64,000 bases of DNA from SW10 sp965657795 (GTDB lineage: Bacteria; Verrucomicrobiota; Verrucomicrobiia; Verrucomicrobiales; Akkermansiaceae), in the NCBI GenBank assembly GCA_965657795.1, contig CBFHQJ010000008.1, positions 1-64,000 on the forward strand, in the 5' to 3' direction. The notes beneath the pieces were generated by a model that was not told the DNA's origin, searched no databases, and saw only the letters and a list, made by a program, of their open reading frames with translations. The translations under genes were made by a program, and so were the position numbers. This document shows positions 7,933 through 16,017 of the stretch, in pieces (within the stretch, counting starts at the first letter, position 1; each line of letters opens with the position of its first letter).

Positions 7933-9812
7933 GATTCAGATTTTACCTCTTTTGCTTGCTTCCTTTTAAGCGCTTTTGTCTCGGGATCGTCTTGTTCCAT
8001 TACAAGCGAATGAATCGTGATTGGCCCCTCGATTTTTTCAGTCTCTGATAAAACCGGACTCAACTTCTTATCCTCGGTCTCGGTGAAGAGGATGATGGCA
8101 TTCTCGCCGTGAGTCGTCTTGAAATCCTCCAAAGTGAAGACCTCGGTTAGCAAGGTCGACTTCATCTCAGCGCCCCTTCTCACAAAGGAACTCAGCTCGG
8201 TGAAACGGGGCCCGCCAAGAAAACAAAATCGTCCCCGCATGTGATTGGCGACTGCCTTCTGGTGATGGGAATCGACATCCGCCGGCGTGAGTTGCCACAC
8301 ATTGGCTTTTCCAAAGCGATGCTGGAATTCGCGAGCCGCCAGCGAGTTCACCTCGTTATTGGGCGTTGCCGCCACCAGGTGACCGAGCCCGGCGAAATCG
8401 ATCTCCTCCTCGGCATACTTGGAGAGAATATTGGCCCGCACCGCTTGTAAGCCATCAAGCCGCGCTGTCGACACCTTCTCAAAGCGCGTGTCCAGCAGGA
8501 GACAGTGGTGTCCCTCATTCACCAGCCCCTTCGCCACCACCCGAATCCAAGGATCTGCTCCGGCAAAAAGAATCCCCGTCGGGTTGGCGTCGGACAAGCC
8601 AAGTCGTCGCGCCAGCGGAGCCGCGAGCAAACCGTAAAAGGTCACCGTACCTAGAATCACGATGAACACCAGCGGGACCAACTCACCCGCTTCTCCGGCC
8701 AAAGCGACATAAGTTTCATTCTCCGGATTCGCCTTCGCCGCCCCGGTAATCTGCAGTGCGAAGACCGACGTCACCGCCGCCGCCACGATTCCCCTTGGAG
8801 CAAGGAGAGCCAGAAAAAGCTGCTCACGAAAGGTAGTGCGATTCGATCCCAAATTTGCCAGAAAGACCGAAGCTGGGCGAACCACCAAAATCAATGCGGC
8901 GAGAAACAGGAGGCCCTTTTGCCAAACCAACTGAATCTCCGGAATTCCGATTCGACCGGATAGCATCAAAAACAGAAGCGAAATAATGAGCACTCTCAGG
9001 TTCTCTTTGAACTCAAGGATATGTCTGACTGACACCTTCTTCTGATTGGCCAGAGCGACCCCGAGAACAGTCACGGTGAGCAAGCCCGCTTCATGCTGAA
9101 TGGCATTGGACCCGGCGAAAGCCACCCCCACCAGGGCCAGGAAAAACATGCTCTCCAAAAAATCCGGAATGAGGTGTCGCACCATCAAACTCTCCGTGAG
9201 CTTTGCGAGCCCCCAACCCAACCCCACCCCGACAACCAGTGTCTTCATCAGGGCGATAGCGACATTATCCCAACCCTGGCCCACTCCGCCCTGTTGGATC
9301 GTGATGAAAACCAAAACCGCAAGCACCGCTCCGATCGGGTCCACCACAATCCCTTCCCATTTCACAATCGAAGCCACTTTGCGACGCGGCTTGATCAAGC
9401 GAAGCAAAGGAGCCACCACGGTTGGTCCCGTCACCACCAAAATGGCACCGAGAAGGGCGCAAATTTGCCAGTGGTATCCCAGAGTGAAACGAGCCGCCAC
9501 CGTAGTCAGACCGAAGGCCAGAGCCACCGCCGTCGTGCACAACTTCAAGACCGGCGTGCCGGCTTCCTTCAACTCGGAGAACTTCAAGGTCAGCCCGCCT
9601 TCGAAGAGAATGATCGCCACGAAAAAACCAACGAGACTCAAAAGAGAACTTTCATCTTTGAGGTAATTATCGATTCGCGTCCCCGTAAAATGAGAGAGCG
9701 CGAAACCAAAGATGAGCAGCAACAAAATGGATGGCAGCTTCATCCGCCAGGCTGACCACTGGGCCACCACTCCGAGGAGCAAGAGAAAGGCAAGATAGGC
9801 AAGAAGACTCAC
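7929..9812 (-). CDS. NhaP-type cation/proton antiporter with C-terminal TrkA-N-like domain
   Basis: A 627-residue CPA1-family antiporter. About the first 400 residues hold 11-12 membrane helices, including GFFVAIILFEGGLTLKF and GAILVVTGPTVVAPLLRLI, the conserved TGPT and acidic ion-site regions of Na+(K+)/H+ exchangers. After LARRLGLSD comes a soluble domain (ILFAGADPWIRVVAKGLV, LLLDTRFEKVS, LVAATPNNEVNSLAA) that looks like a TrkA-N/RCK regulatory fold. Its glycine loop is altered from GxGxxG to GADPWI, so nucleotide binding may be weak. It would move Na+ or K+ against protons across the inner membrane. It is coupled to the methyltransferase downstream and divergent from the gene at 9899. Confidence 0.9.
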   Translation of the reverse strand: MSLLAYLAFLLLLGVVAQWSAWRMKLPSILLLLIFGFALSHFTGTRIDNYLKDESSLLSLVGFFVAIILFEGGLTLKFSELKEAGTPVLKLCTTAVALAFGLTTVAARFTLGYHWQICALLGAILVVTGPTVVAPLLRLIKPRRKVASIVKWEGIVVDPIGAVLAVLVFITIQQGGVGQGWDNVAIALMKTLVVGVGLGWGLAKLTESLMVRHLIPDFLESMFFLALVGVAFAGSNAIQHEAGLLTVTVLGVALANQKKVSVRHILEFKENLRVLIISLLFLMLSGRIGIPEIQLVWQKGLLFLAALILVVRPASVFLANLGSNRTTFREQLFLALLAPRGIVAAAVTSVFALQITGAAKANPENETYVALAGEAGELVPLVFIVILGTVTFYGLLAAPLARRLGLSDANPTGILFAGADPWIRVVAKGLVNEGHHCLLLDTRFEKVSTARLDGLQAVRANILSKYAEEEIDFAGLGHLVAATPNNEVNSLAAREFQHRFGKANVWQLTPADVDSHHQKAVANHMRGRFCFLGGPRFTELSSFVRRGAEMKSTLLTEVFTLEDFKTTHGENAIILFTETEDKKLSPVLSETEKIEGPITIHSLVMEQDDPETKALKRKQAKEVKSES

Positions 9813-9898
9813 GTGCGGAGAGTGACGAGAAAGCCCACATCAGCCAAGCCCCGATCTCGTTTGAAAATGACCAGAAAATACGGTAGCGCCCTCCTTGC

Positions 9899-10612
9899 AT
9901 GAAACACCTATTCATCCTCCTCGCATTAACCACCTCGTTCGTCACCGGGCGGCATGTCGAAGTCTTCGTCTGTCTTTGCGACAACGAACACCAAGCCATC
10001 GCTCCAGTGGGCAAGGCCATTGGCAACGGCCTCGACCCCGCCGGCAACCTCTATTGGGGCTGTTCCGATGGACTCTCAACTTACTTCAAACGAAGCAAAA
10101 AGTGGAAACTCGTTAAAACCCTCAAACCCAAGGATTCCGATATTCTGGTGACTTTGAAGTTCAAGCATCACACCGGCAAAACCACTCTCACCGCTCATGC
10201 CTATCGGGGCGACCGCATGCGGGATTGCCTTGAGGAATTTTACGCCAAAACCCGGGATGCCGGTAACGAAGACCTCATCGCCTTTATCGGCCACAACGGC
10301 ATGATGGACAATATCGTCACCATTCCAAAGCCGCCAGCTGCTGACGACGAGCAAAGCAGCGCCATCGTCCTCGGCTGCCTGAGCCAAGGTCACTTCACTG
10401 AGCCGCTCGAGAAGATGAACTCCAATCCCCTTCTCCTCACCCGCAGCCTGATGTATCCCGGATCGTTCATTCTGCACGATGCCATCGAAGTCTGGCTTAA
10501 GGACGGCAGCAAGGCCCAGATACGCGAAGCCGCCGCCAAGGCCTACGCGAAGAACCAGAAGATTTCCGTCAAAGGAGCCCGCACTGTCTTTGCAAAGCTC
10601 GAAAGCAAATGA
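9899..10612 (+). CDS. Conserved exported protein with a possible His/Cys catalytic pair
   Basis: A 237-residue protein with a short signal peptide (MKHLFILLALTTSFVTG). It opens with VEVFVCLCDNEHQAIAPVG and GLDPAGNLYWGCSDGLSTYF, a pattern I know from uncharacterised proteins in several phyla. The centre holds FIGHNGMMD (H132) and SSAIVLGCLSQGHF (C160). A His-Gly motif followed by a Cys after a hydrophobic strand recalls clan CD (caspase/gingipain-like) peptidases. That is an inference, and the 28-residue spacing is shorter than in caspases. The C-terminus is helical. Its stop overlaps the next small membrane protein (ATGA), and it is divergent from the antiporter gene 86 bases away. Confidence 0.65.
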   Translation: MKHLFILLALTTSFVTGRHVEVFVCLCDNEHQAIAPVGKAIGNGLDPAGNLYWGCSDGLSTYFKRSKKWKLVKTLKPKDSDILVTLKFKHHTGKTTLTAHAYRGDRMRDCLEEFYAKTRDAGNEDLIAFIGHNGMMDNIVTIPKPPAADDEQSSAIVLGCLSQGHFTEPLEKMNSNPLLLTRSLMYPGSFILHDAIEVWLKDGSKAQIREAAAKAYAKNQKISVKGARTVFAKLESK

Positions 10613-10854
10613 CCAGCGAAGCAAGTTCAAGAAAGAGCGCTCTCGAACACGTCGATAGCTTCCATCCAGAACCGTGGGAAATTCCGACAGTCGTGGTTCT
10701 CGTGCTCCTGGCGACCATTTGGTTGATCCGCACTTTTCTCCGCAACGAAAAACTCCGCGAAGAAGGTGAGGAACTCTGCCGCAAATCGCTTGAAAAAAGT
10801 AGTCAAAAGCGGGAGAGCCTGTCAGCTACCAAGGCAGCGGGAAGGCTGCATTGA
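10609..10854 (+). CDS. Small single-pass membrane protein
   Basis: An 81-residue protein with one membrane helix (EIPTVVVLVLLATIWLIRTF) and a basic, helical C-terminal tail. Its ATG overlaps the TGA of the preceding exported protein by four bases, which supports translational coupling and is the main argument that it is real. Its last 29 bases overlap the 3' end of the convergent rpiB-glyA gene. No family recognised. Confidence 0.5.
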   Translation: MTSEASSRKSALEHVDSFHPEPWEIPTVVVLVLLATIWLIRTFLRNEKLREEGEELCRKSLEKSSQKRESLSATKAAGRLH

Positions 10855-12514
10855 AGGCAAAGACCTTTTCGCGGATCTCAGCGAGCTTCGCATCGTCCTC
10901 GCGAGCCTGCAGAGCCTCGTGAATGAGATCAGCCACGGTCTCGACATCACCTTCCTTCATCCCACGGGTCGTCACCGCGGGAGTTCCGATCCGAATTCCG
11001 CTCGGCTTCATCGGGCCGGCTTCATCGAAGGGAATCGAATTCTTGTTCACGGTAATACCCACCTTATCGAGGGTATCCGAAACAATGGATCCATCGAGAC
11101 TCACCGGCCGAAGATCGACCATGAAAACGTGGTTGTCCGTGCCGCCGGAAACAATGCGGTAACCGTTCTTAGCCAGCGCCGCTGACATCGCCTGCGCGTT
11201 CTTGATGACCTGCTCCTGATACTCCTTGAAGCCTGGCTTGAGTGCCTCACCAAAGCAAACCGCCTTGGCCGCAATGACATGCATCAAGGGCCCGCCCTGC
11301 ACCCCGGGGAAAACCCGGCCGTCGATCTTCTTGGCATACTTCGATTTGCACAAAATAATACCGCCACGAGGTCCACGCAGCGACTTGTGTGTGGTCGACG
11401 TCACGAAGTCCGCATGCGGAACCGGACTCGGATGAACTCCCGCCGCAACCAGTCCGGCAATGTGAGCCATGTCCACGAAGAGATAAGCCCCGACCTCTTT
11501 GGCGATCTTTCCCATGCGTTCGAAATCAATCGTCCGCGAGTAAGCGCTCGCTCCGCAAGTGATCAACTTGGGCTGCACTTCCTTGGCCTGTGCTTCGAGA
11601 GCGTCGTAATCGATACACTCGTCTTCCGCGGTCACTCCGTAATGGGTGACATCGTAAAGCCGACCCGAGAAGTTGGCCGGATGCCCGTGAGTCAAGTGAC
11701 CTCCGTGAGCCAGATCCATCGTGAGAATTTTGTCGCCCGGCTGGAGCACCGCGAAGTAAACCGCCGTGTTGGCCTGCGATCCGGAGTGAGGCTGCACGTT
11801 GGCGTGGTCCGCACCAAAGATTTCCTTAAGCCGATCAATCGCAAGTTCCTCGACGACATCGACATTTTCACATCCTCCATACCAACGACGGCCAGGATAA
11901 CCCTCGGCATACTTATTGGTCAAAAGCGAACCCTGCGCTTCCATCACCGCCGGGCTGGCGAAGTTCTCCGACGCGATTAACTCGATGTGGCTGCGCTGAC
12001 GTTTTTCCTCACCCACAATCGCTTCGAAAACCTCCGGATCCGTCATTGCGAGACGCGACCCTGAAGCCTTGCAAAGTCGACGCTCGTGGCGCCCTCCTTC
12101 AAATTCTGTGCTCAGAAAGACCTCGACCATTTCGAGAGCTACTTCTTGCTCCACGGCCTTCTGACCGAGGCAGAGGACATTGGCATCGTTGTGAGAACGG
12201 GCAATCACCGCTTGATCGACCGTCCGAACGTTAGCCCCGCGGACATCACGAAAACGATTCGCTGCGAGGCAAACCCCAACACCCGAGGTGCAGACCAGAA
12301 TGCCACGATCTGCTCGTTCTTCATTCACCGCACGGGCGACCTCATTGGCGTAGTCGGAATAATCGACCGATTCCGCCCCGTGAGTGCCATAATCGACGAC
12401 CTCACGGCCAGCCTCTTTCAAAGCCGCCACGATGGCATTTTTCAACTCAACTCCGCCGTGATCGGCCCCGACTGCTATGCGGTAAGAATCAGCACTCATT
12501 AGACGCCCCTTCAC
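10826..12514 (-). CDS. glyA: RpiB-GlyA fusion: ribose-5-phosphate isomerase B and serine hydroxymethyltransferase
   Basis: One 562-residue reading frame joins two complete enzymes. Residues 10-150 are RpiB: VGADHGGVELK, active-site C75 in LVCTSGVGVCLAANR and SHNDANVLCLG. Residues 155-562 are serine hydroxymethyltransferase, with SHIELIASENFASPAVM, KYAEGYPGRRWYGG, VDMAHIAG and the PLP lysine K377 in STTHKSLRGPRGG. RpiB interconverts ribose-5- and ribulose-5-phosphate. GlyA makes glycine and methylene-tetrahydrofolate from serine. Both domains keep their key residues. The linker is short (ERRLCKASGSRLAM). Translation may begin at 12514 or at the ATG five codons later (12499). The enzymes are linked through nucleotide precursor supply, a plausible reason for fusion. 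Confidence 0.93.
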   Translation of the reverse strand: MKGRLMSADSYRIAVGADHGGVELKNAIVAALKEAGREVVDYGTHGAESVDYSDYANEVARAVNEERADRGILVCTSGVGVCLAANRFRDVRGANVRTVDQAVIARSHNDANVLCLGQKAVEQEVALEMVEVFLSTEFEGGRHERRLCKASGSRLAMTDPEVFEAIVGEEKRQRSHIELIASENFASPAVMEAQGSLLTNKYAEGYPGRRWYGGCENVDVVEELAIDRLKEIFGADHANVQPHSGSQANTAVYFAVLQPGDKILTMDLAHGGHLTHGHPANFSGRLYDVTHYGVTAEDECIDYDALEAQAKEVQPKLITCGASAYSRTIDFERMGKIAKEVGAYLFVDMAHIAGLVAAGVHPSPVPHADFVTSTTHKSLRGPRGGIILCKSKYAKKIDGRVFPGVQGGPLMHVIAAKAVCFGEALKPGFKEYQEQVIKNAQAMSAALAKNGYRIVSGGTDNHVFMVDLRPVSLDGSIVSDTLDKVGITVNKNSIPFDEAGPMKPSGIRIGTPAVTTRGMKEGDVETVADLIHEALQAREDDAKLAEIREKVFAFNAAFPLPW

Positions 12515-12563
12515 TGACGCCTACACGCACAATTGGCAACCGCTAAAATGATTCAGCCGGGGT

Positions 12564-13016
12564 TTAATTCGCCTCCGCTTGGGCCAAACCGTCTATTCGT
12601 CCGGCGGCATAGGCCTCAAAGACCATTTTGATTTCATTACGGACCCGCCGGAAGAAAACCAGCTGTTCCTCCTCGCTACCGGGGGCGTGGGCAGGGTCAT
12701 CGAAGGGAAAATGGTGCCGATTGACCTTACCGGGAAAGGCCGGACACTCCTGATCGGCCGAGGCGCAGACCGTGATGACAGTCTCAATCCCCCCGTCAAT
12801 AAACTCGTTCAGATGTTTTGAGTGGTGCTGGCTTAGATCGATCCCAATTTCATCCATTGCTTTGATCGCCAGAGGGTGCACATAACCGGCTGGTTTGGAC
12901 CCTGCACTTTTCACGGTAAATCGATCCCCCAGAGCTTCTCTAAGAATCCCTTCGGCAAGATGCGAACGGCAGGAATTACCGGTGCAGAGAACGAGTATCG
13001 TTGGTTTGGTCATCAC
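12564..13016 (-). CDS. arsC: Arsenate reductase, thioredoxin-coupled low-molecular-weight phosphatase type
   Basis: A 150-residue cytoplasmic enzyme that reduces arsenate to arsenite. The phosphatase loop CTGNSCRS holds the two first redox cysteines (C11 and C16), and VCASADQECPAFPG supplies the second pair (C84 and C91). This is the four-cysteine arrangement of the thioredoxin-dependent ArsC family as in Staphylococcus pI258. DDPAHAPG near residue 110 supplies the general-acid Asp. It is the last gene of the ars operon, 15 bases after the efflux pump gene, and feeds arsenite to that pump. Two Met codons open the frame; either could be used. Confidence 0.93.
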   Translation of the reverse strand: MMTKPTILVLCTGNSCRSHLAEGILREALGDRFTVKSAGSKPAGYVHPLAIKAMDEIGIDLSQHHSKHLNEFIDGGIETVITVCASADQECPAFPGKVNRHHFPFDDPAHAPGSEEEQLVFFRRVRNEIKMVFEAYAAGRIDGLAQAEAN

Positions 13017-13031
13017 TATCAGTTTTAGATT

Positions 13032-14081
13032 TTAGGCAGCTCCAAACATTCGGCGTTTGAACCAGAGCGAGACGTGGACGAGCCCAATCAAAGCAGGGAC
13101 TTCCACAAGGGGACCGACGACGGCCGCGAATGCCACTCCGGAATCAATTCCAAAGACGGCGATGGCGACGGCGATGGCCAACTCAAAATTGTTACCCGAG
13201 GAGGTGAAGGCAATACTGGCCGAGCGCGGGTAGTCGGCACCCAATTTCGCCGCCATCACAAAGCTCACCAAAAACATCACCGCAAAGTAAATCAGGAGAG
13301 GAATGGCGATGCGGAGGACATCCAAGGGAAGCTTCACAATGGCATCACCCTTGTAGGTAAACATGACGACAATCGTAAACAAGAGAGCCGCAAGCGTGAG
13401 TGGCGAAATCCGGGGAATGAAAACCTCCTCATACCATTGCTCACCTTTCATCTTTACCAAGAAGACGCGACTTAAAATACCGGCCAGAAAAGGGATCCCC
13501 AGATAGATCAAAACACTTTGGAAAATGTCTCCCATCGCGACATCCACCACCACGCCTTCGAGCCCAACATATTGCGGAAGCACCGTAACAAAAATCCAGG
13601 CATAGGCACTGTAGAGTAAAATTTGAGCAATACTATTCAGGGCAACGAGTCCCGCCGCGTATTCGCTGCTTCCTTTGGCTAGATCGTTCCAGACCAGAAC
13701 CATCGCAATACACCTTGCGAGGCCGACCAAAATCAACCCCACCATGTAATCCGGCTGATCGCGCAACAAAAGCACTGCCAGGACCCACATGAGAATCGGT
13801 CCGATGATCCAATTCTGAAAAAGAGAGAGCCCCAGAATCCGCGTGTTCGAGAAAACCTTGGGGAGCTCGGAATACTTCACTTTGGCCAAAGGCGGATACA
13901 TCATCAAGATGAGCCCAAAGGCAATAGGGAGATTGGTTGTCCCAATCGTGAGAGGAGCGAAGAAGGCGACCGGGTCAGTGATAACGACGCTCCCAAGGCC
14001 GACCCCGATGAGCATGGCCACGAAAATCCAGACCGTTAGGTAGCGGTCCAGGAAGGACATGTTTTTCGAAACCGAACTCAT
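13032..14081 (-). CDS. acr3: Acr3-family arsenite efflux permease
   Basis: A roughly 349-residue membrane protein with ten hydrophobic segments, for example YLTVWIFVAMLIGVGLGSVV and FGLILMMYPPLAKVKY. The Acr3 signature is clear: GLARCIAMVLVWNDLAKG with the essential cysteine in helix 4, and later SIAFTSSGNNFELAIAVAIA. It exports arsenite using the proton gradient. I start it at ATG 14081 (MSSVSKNMSFLDRY); the open frame upstream to 14216 overlaps the preceding gene in another frame and gives a charged leader unlike the family. It lies between the DUF6428-like gene and arsC. Confidence 0.93.
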   Translation of the reverse strand: MSSVSKNMSFLDRYLTVWIFVAMLIGVGLGSVVITDPVAFFAPLTIGTTNLPIAFGLILMMYPPLAKVKYSELPKVFSNTRILGLSLFQNWIIGPILMWVLAVLLLRDQPDYMVGLILVGLARCIAMVLVWNDLAKGSSEYAAGLVALNSIAQILLYSAYAWIFVTVLPQYVGLEGVVVDVAMGDIFQSVLIYLGIPFLAGILSRVFLVKMKGEQWYEEVFIPRISPLTLAALLFTIVVMFTYKGDAIVKLPLDVLRIAIPLLIYFAVMFLVSFVMAAKLGADYPRSASIAFTSSGNNFELAIAVAIAVFGIDSGVAFAAVVGPLVEVPALIGLVHVSLWFKRRMFGAA

Positions 14082-14085
14082 GACC

Positions 14086-14559
14086 TTAGCAGCATCCGCT
14101 TTCGTTCGAGCACGGGGATGGCCCCGCCCCTCTCTTTGGAATCGCAGGCAATCCGCAAAGCTCCGGCGCCAGGCATTCCGTGTGCTTGTTGGCGAGTTGG
14201 AGGACCACCGAGTCACCCGAAACCTCCGCTCCTTGAATGGTGTATTGGGAAATCACCTTATTCTCGTATTCAACTTCGACCGGGATGGATTCATCGGGCA
14301 AATACGGTTTGGCCAGTTCAAGGATCGATGCCATTTTTCCGGTCTCAATGCGATGATCATAGTCTTCTCCCACCCAGATCTGGAGCTGGCAGGTCACGAG
14401 TTCGCGAAGGGTGCCACCGCAGTCGAGAAAGGTTTTTTGAACCCGCCCCACTTCCGTCACGTGAAATGAGACGGGGACCGCAGAACCATCAGGGAGGGTC
14501 ACCCTGAAAACGCGCTGGGAGTTTTCAGAAAGGAGTGTTTTTAATTCGGATAGTTTCAT
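14086..14559 (-). CDS. DUF6428-like protein of the arsenic operon
   Basis: A 157-residue soluble protein beginning MKLSELKTLLSENSQRVFRV. The core PVSFHVTEVGRVQKTFLDCGGT and CQLQIWVGEDYDHRIETGK matches a small family, DUF6428 to my memory, found in arsenic resistance operons. Its C-terminus ends SGCC and carries several further cysteines (TECLAPELCG), so metalloid binding is possible. It sits directly between arsR (2 bases) and acr3 (4 bases), so it is co-transcribed. I use the ATG at 14559; an upstream in-frame start at 14616 would run into arsR. Function not established; a role as arsenic-binding helper is inference. Confidence 0.75.
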   Translation of the reverse strand: MKLSELKTLLSENSQRVFRVTLPDGSAVPVSFHVTEVGRVQKTFLDCGGTLRELVTCQLQIWVGEDYDHRIETGKMASILELAKPYLPDESIPVEVEYENKVISQYTIQGAEVSGDSVVLQLANKHTECLAPELCGLPAIPKRGAGPSPCSNESGCC

Positions 14560-14561
14560 GA

Positions 14562-14948
14562 CTAAATTTTCGTTTGAGTCTTTTTTCTTGGGCTTAAATT
14601 TTGAGGCCCGGGGCAACAGCTATCCTCACGCTGCGCGAGCCTTTGCTGCGCATTCCTGGCATCATCCTTCCAAGATGGATCCTCGGGTTCCGCGAAAAGC
14701 AGGCTCATCGAACGAATTAACCGGAGATACTTCTTCTCGATGCGAAAATAGGTCCACTTTTCACATTTTTCACTCTCCAGAAGACCCGCCTTCCGGATGA
14801 TCTGAACATGACTGGAAATCGTCGATTGCGGCATCTCAAGGATGTCAGCCAACTCACAAATACAGAGCGCTTCGTCAGTGACGAGAGAGACGATTCTCCA
14901 GCGAGTGGCATCTGCCAAAACCTTGTTGAATAGAACGAGTTTCGTCAT
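14562..14948 (-). CDS. arsR: ArsR-family repressor
   Basis: A winged-helix repressor of about 128 residues starting MTKLVLFNKVLADATRWRI. The metal-binding helix motif appears as ALCICELADIL, matching the ELCVCDL signature whose cysteines bind As(III). The recognition helix follows in PQSTISSHVQIIRKAGLL. The C-terminal tail adds DSCCPG, possible extra metal ligands. Earlier in-frame ATG codons exist at 14999 and 14963. However, the promoter and palindrome at 14959-14986 lie just before 14948, so that start fits best and the mRNA is nearly leaderless. Arsenite binding should release the protein and open the operon arsR-DUF6428-acr3-arsC. Confidence 0.9.
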   Translation of the reverse strand: MTKLVLFNKVLADATRWRIVSLVTDEALCICELADILEMPQSTISSHVQIIRKAGLLESEKCEKWTYFRIEKKYLRLIRSMSLLFAEPEDPSWKDDARNAQQRLAQREDSCCPGPQNLSPRKKTQTKI

Positions 14949-14958
14949 GACGAGATTA

Positions 14959-14986
14959 ATCATAACGACTTTTATCGTTTTGTAAA
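14959..14986 (-). promoter_or_regulatory. ars promoter with embedded ArsR operator
   Basis: On the reverse strand TTTACA (14986-14981) and TATGAT (14964-14959) are separated by 16 bases and match sigma-70-like -35 and -10 boxes. An inverted repeat AACGA-N6-TCGTT (14964-14979) occupies the spacer, the expected place for an ArsR operator. The arsR ATG at 14948 begins ten bases after the -10 box. Confidence 0.65.
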
Positions 14987-15056
14987 GAATCCCTTTCATC
15001 GAAGATTTAAGCCTCCAATGACCCGGTCAGCGGATTTTGGGAGCGACACTCACCAA

Positions 15057-15518
15057 TCAACTCCTACTTTCCAGATATCCCAGAATCCCGCCCATCGCGG
15101 CATTCAGGACCTTCGAGGTCATCTCATAAGCCGGTCTCCCCATGCCAATCGGGTCGGGCACATCCACGCCGACCTTCCCGTCGATCTCCACGAAATCACA
15201 CACGAGGTGGTATTTCTCCTCGTGCTCCGGGTGCATCATTTCGAGCATTTCAAGATGCCCCTCTGTCATGCAGAAAACGGCGTTCGCCTCTTCCAGCATC
15301 GCCCCATCCACCATGCGGCTTCGGAAATTCTCCAGCTCAACTCCTTGATCTTTTAAAACCACCACCGTCTCACGGCTCGCCGAGCTTCCCGGCTGGGCCG
15401 CCACTCCGGCCGAAGAAACCTCGATATCCGTTCCTTGAGCCGCCTTGCGAAAAATCCCTTCCGCCATCGGGCTCCGACAGGTATTTCCAGTGCACACAAA
15501 CAAGACCTTTCGAGACAT
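15057..15518 (-). CDS. Low-molecular-weight protein tyrosine (or arginine) phosphatase
   Basis: A 153-residue enzyme starting MSRKVLFVCTGNTCRSPMAEG. The P-loop CTGNTCRS and the C-terminal general-acid motif DVPDPIGMG identify the LMW-PTP family. It lacks the second cysteine pair of ArsC, so it is a phosphatase and not an arsenate reductase. The T in CTGNTCRS is the residue that in YwlE favours phospho-arginine, so arginine phosphatase activity is possible. I chose 15518 because the family begins right before VLFVCTGN; longer frames run into the divergent TMEM220-like gene, whose start is 52 bases away. Confidence 0.85.
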   Translation of the reverse strand: MSRKVLFVCTGNTCRSPMAEGIFRKAAQGTDIEVSSAGVAAQPGSSASRETVVVLKDQGVELENFRSRMVDGAMLEEANAVFCMTEGHLEMLEMMHPEHEEKYHLVCDFVEIDGKVGVDVPDPIGMGRPAYEMTSKVLNAAMGGILGYLESRS

Positions 15519-15570
15519 GGAAAGGAAGCTAGCGATTCCCAAGTATCTCTCAATAAGTAATTCATTCGTC

Positions 15571-16014
15571 ATGAAAATCCTCTTCGCTCCCATCAACATC
15601 ATCCTGGCCGCACTCTTCTTCGTATTCGCCTGGTTCCAGCGAAACGACATCGATCCTGACATCTATTCCAGCCCCTCATTCGACAACCCTACTCTCGACT
15701 CCGCACTTTGGTTTCTCTTTTACGCCATCATCGGATTCGCCTTCCTCTACCTTATCAAGAAGTCCCTCCCGTTTTGGTATTTCATTCTCGCCATCATCGC
15801 CTGCCTCTTCGAAATGTATCTCTCCGGCCCCGGCCTCTGGGAAAACCTGACCGGCGACAAACCCTTCACTATGACCGGCGAGTCAATGTCTGGAACCGAC
15901 CCGCGCGTCGAACTGACCCGGGAATTCTTCGGCGCCCTCATCGCCCTCGCCGCCGTCCTCTTCCAATGGTGGCAAAACAAGAAGATTAAACTTCGGCTCA
16001 AGGCCAAAGCCTGA
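15571..16014 (+). CDS. TMEM220-like membrane protein
   Basis: A 147-residue protein with four hydrophobic segments. The features FVFAWFQRNDIDPD in helix 1, ALWFLFYAIIGFAFLYLI, FWYFILAIIACLFEMYLSG and the C-terminal ELTREFFGALIALAAVLFQ resemble the transmembrane protein 220 family, in which an N-D-P-D motif follows helix 1 and an E-x-x-R-E/EF motif precedes the last helix. The start ATG at 15571 gives a signal-anchor-like first helix. The next gene starts three bases after its stop, so both are in one operon. Function of the family is unknown. Confidence 0.65.
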   Translation: MKILFAPINIILAALFFVFAWFQRNDIDPDIYSSPSFDNPTLDSALWFLFYAIIGFAFLYLIKKSLPFWYFILAIIACLFEMYLSGPGLWENLTGDKPFTMTGESMSGTDPRVELTREFFGALIALAAVLFQWWQNKKIKLRLKAKA

Positions 16015-16017
16015 TTC

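Noticed and set aside
13032..14216. Longer acr3 product from 14216
   Set aside because: The extra leader overlaps the preceding gene in another frame and is charged, unlike the family N-terminus.
15445..15570. Upstream extension of the TMEM220-like gene
   Set aside because: Overlaps the start of the divergent phosphatase gene and adds no hydrophobic or conserved text.
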